DNA from: Nectonema munidae
Lineage: Eukaryota > Nematomorpha > Nectonematoida > Nectonematidae
NCBI GenBank assembly: GCA_030549495.1
Contig: JAUIRK010001047.1
Span: 868,001 to 932,000, forward strand
Direction: 5' to 3'
Length of the DNA: 64,000 nt
Part shown: positions 63,101 through 64,000 of the stretch, in pieces
How the letters are laid out: every line of letters starts with the position of its first letter
Numbering within the stretch: the stretch's first letter is position 1
Translations under genes and position numbers: made by a program
Notes under the pieces: model-generated
What the model was told of the DNA's origin: nothing
The model's input: only the letters and a program-made list of their open reading frames with translations
Database searches by the model: none

Positions 63101-64000
63101 TATATACAGTATTTATATTAAATATACTTAGCCCTTTGAAGACCAGCGTGACACCCGTGTACCAAGAAATAAAAATCGTTTGCTTAAAATATATACTATT
63201 TTATTAAAAAAGAAATCAGACGATTAGTATTTAAATTTCTGGTCCTGAAACGGTTAAATGATTATTATTATTATTTGAACGTTTATCTCTTGAATTTTGA
63301 TCTGCAAAAAATTATTTTATCATAACCAATGGATCTTATAAATTTGAATTCAATGGACAAGACAACCAAGATATTGCTCTGGTTTAATGTCATTCAAAGG
63401 CAGTAAAATTATTTGCGAATCACACATAAATGGAATATTTTTTCCAAGATTATTTTTAAAAACTAATAACTTCCAACATACAGATGTCACTATTTTTATA
63501 GAAATACAAACTTTTTGCAAATTTCTATCGTTTCAAAAGATTGCCATAAGAGGCCCAGTCCACAGAAGGGCGCACATCTGGCAGAGATAAAAAAAAAATG
63601 TCAGCCCGCCCCTCCCCAATAATTTTAAAAATGTGTTCCCCTGTTATATAAATCTTATATAATGAATATGGTCATGCATATCCCACATACAAATGTATGT
63701 GAATATTTAGACTAAAAGCATACAGGTTTATATTGAGCGGGCCAAGTAGGCTGTTTCGTTCGCGGATATATAATAGAGAACCAGGTGATTGCTTCTTGTT
63801 TGTTTAATCGATTCTCATCAGCTTGAACTTTCAGCAATTGCTTGGGAGTATTTGGCGGAAAGAAACACCATCTAAAAGAAGGTGTTCCATGTAAAAAAAT
63901 AGGCAAAATTTAACAAAAAAAAATGCAAAACCTTTTGTGCCCTACGATCAAGGCATTCCATGCTGAAGTGCCCAAGGGATCAATGTGAATGTTTGTACCC
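53696..64000 (-). CDS. JMJD6: JMJD6-like JmjC lysyl hydroxylase (spliced; 3' four exons seen)
   Basis: Exons at 63932-64000 (continuing outside), 63724-63871, 56344-56532 and 53696-54109 join in phase on the - strand. JMJD6 is a nuclear Fe(II)/2-oxoglutarate oxygenase that hydroxylates lysines of splicing factors such as U2AF65. Its JmjC core is visible: [14 protein letters not shown] with the HxD iron ligands, the 2-oxoglutarate Lys in [12 protein letters not shown], then the distal iron His in GGWWHVV-like [12 protein letters not shown] and ITQNFASS. A poly-Ser tail follows, as in vertebrate JMJD6. The introns are 7.2 kb and 2.2 kb and carry transposons. The N-terminus lies beyond the window. 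Confidence 0.95.
54110..55700. other. JMJD6 intron, with a short palindrome
   Basis: AT-rich. At about 55088-55255 two arms (GATATTACTGTTTCAATTAGG and, inverted, CCTAAGTGAAACAGTAATTTC) form an imperfect hairpin. At about 55470 a B-box-like GGTTCGAATTCC may mark a SINE remnant. Confidence 0.45.
55701..56223. mobile_element. 523-bp hAT MITE with perfect 8-bp target duplication
   Basis: The ends are CAGGGCTTCGGAGCC and, inverted, CAGGGCTTTGGAGCCGGAG. The flanks gatacggg (55693-55700) and gatacggg (56224-56231) are identical. The GGCTCCGG-rich ends and AT-rich core belong to the CAGGGCT-GGAGTCGGAG hAT MITE type common in arthropods. It lies in a JMJD6 intron and looks young. Confidence 0.9.
56344..56532 (-). 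CDS. JMJD6: JMJD6 exon: distal iron His
   Basis: The acceptor TTTTTTAG is followed by [45 protein letters not shown] and LQALQ, then a GT donor at 56343. It matches vertebrate GETVFVPGGWWHVVLNLD almost residue for residue. Exactly 63 codons, phase 0 at both ends. Confidence 0.95.
56826..56950 (+). repeat. Second copy of the CTAGCC-CCCGTGGTCG repeat (5' part)
   Basis: ACTAGCCATCCCGTGGTCG, then TTTCTCGCTTCGCTCGAAAC, ATAGGAT and GGTAGTGTGTATA match the start of the element at 37714. The three-unit part and the 49-bp flanks are absent, so the copy is truncated. It is in a JMJD6 intron. Confidence 0.65.
56951..58345. other. JMJD6 intron, no gene seen
   Basis: AT-rich; may include the 5' noncoding end of the MULE element, but no inverted end was recognised. 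Confidence 0.4.
58346..60400 (+). mobile_element. Mutator-like (MULE) relic with PHD finger and OTU domain
   Basis: Three open segments on one strand. 58346-58573: a PHD-like finger ([24 protein letters not shown]). 58663-59385: an OTU cysteine-protease-like domain with [14 protein letters not shown] (Asp and catalytic Cys) and a downstream His in NPNHF. 59832-60266: a MULE transposase core, [20 protein letters not shown] with the first Asp, then [17 protein letters not shown] with the second, then [12 protein letters not shown] with the acidic residue before the C..HL pattern at about 60297. The segments are separated by stops and shifts, so it is inactive. The terminal inverted repeats were not found. 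Confidence 0.75.
60401..62604. other. JMJD6 intron, 2.2 kb, nothing recognised
   Basis: AT-rich with simple TA runs at about 62420. The 3' part of the MULE may extend to about 61.3 kb as noncoding remains. Confidence 0.4.
62605..62898. mobile_element. 294-bp hAT MITE with target duplication
   Basis: The ends CAGGGATCGGCAAACTTTTTT and, inverted, CAGGGATCAGCAAAGAGGTC are hAT-like. The flanks ctatagag (62597-62604) and ttatagag (62899-62906) differ by one base. Confidence 0.85.
63132..63253. mobile_element. TTAA-flanked piggyBac-like MITE (copy 4 of 4)
   Basis: TTAG on the left and TTAA on the right. The ends are CCCTTTGAAGACCAG and, inverted, CCGTTTCAGGACCAG. Confidence 0.7.
63254..63723. other. 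JMJD6 intron, no gene seen
   Basis: AT-rich. A short GC-richer patch at 63555-63610 reads GGCGCACATCTGGCAGAG but has no partner. Confidence 0.4.
63724..63871 (-). CDS. JMJD6: JMJD6 exon: central JmjC strand region
   Basis: The acceptor CTTTTAG and donor GTATGC bound 148 bases. The first base completes the Arg of GHKR, then [38 protein letters not shown]. Vertebrate JMJD6 has RWCLFPTSTP...[24 protein letters not shown] at the same place. Ends in phase 0. Confidence 0.95.
63932..64000 (-). CDS. JMJD6: JMJD6 exon (partial at window edge): HxD iron site
   Basis: Reads [17 protein letters not shown] then IVGHK and a GT donor at 63931. It carries the first His and Asp iron ligands, the Thr and Lys that bind 2-oxoglutarate and the Asn of SAWNAL. 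The exon continues past 64000. Confidence 0.93.

Noticed and set aside
1-64000. CRISPR array, bacterial operon or rRNA genes
   Set aside because: No regularly spaced identical repeats with unique spacers, no rRNA-like sequence, and spliced genes throughout show eukaryotic nuclear DNA.

Overview
The window reads as AT-rich arthropod nuclear DNA with long, transposon-packed introns. Base composition, the mix of piggyBac, Tigger, hAT, mariner, MULE and tRNA-derived SINE copies, and the host proteins fit a crustacean, and a caligid copepod such as a salmon louse is my best guess. That species call is an inference from texture and not from a diagnostic marker. Four host genes are supported. (1) A makorin-type RING E3 ubiquitin ligase on the + strand has at least six coding exons between 10604 and 26268, with a possible first exon at 17-51. 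(2) A mitochondrial inner-membrane peptidase subunit 2 (IMMP2L-like) is a single open exon at 39969-40496, and a short Cys-rich ORF diverges from it 61 bp away. (3) A GDP-fucose transporter (SLC35C1-like) is a single open exon at 44460-45605. (4) A JMJD6-type JmjC oxygenase on the - strand runs from beyond 64000 down to 53696, with four exons visible, matching splice phases and all three iron ligands. Layout: 1-10.6 kb is upstream of or inside the makorin gene and holds SINEs, piggyBac and hAT relics, a nested hAT/MITE pair with target duplications, and a fossil RNA-virus polymerase fragment abutting a hAT relic. 10.6-26.3 kb is makorin, whose introns carry LINE, Tigger, piggyBac and hAT debris. 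One intron holds a nearly complete 3.46 kb piggyBac inserted beside an uncharacterised orphan gene family. 26.3-38.5 kb has no host gene: a mariner relic, a second spliced orphan family, a LINE endonuclease split by a Tigger, and a 536-bp element flanked by a perfect 49-bp direct repeat. 38.5-46 kb holds SINE B copies, the IMMP2L-like gene, a second Tigger of about 2.5 kb and SLC35C1. 46-53.6 kb is mostly unrecognised with a few MITEs and one SINE. 53.7-64 kb is JMJD6, with a PHD/OTU/MULE element and several MITEs in its introns. The host genes do not form an operon or a shared pathway. They are separate housekeeping genes (ubiquitin ligation, mitochondrial presequence cleavage, Golgi GDP-fucose import, lysyl hydroxylation of RNA-processing proteins) in a transposon-rich landscape. 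The most unusual items are two recurring but unnamed protein families on the - strand (20110-21133 and 30886-32684), the PHD+OTU+MULE element, the 49-bp-flanked element, a piggyBac gene whose intron is filled by a TG microsatellite, and a four-copy family of tiny TTAA-flanked MITEs.
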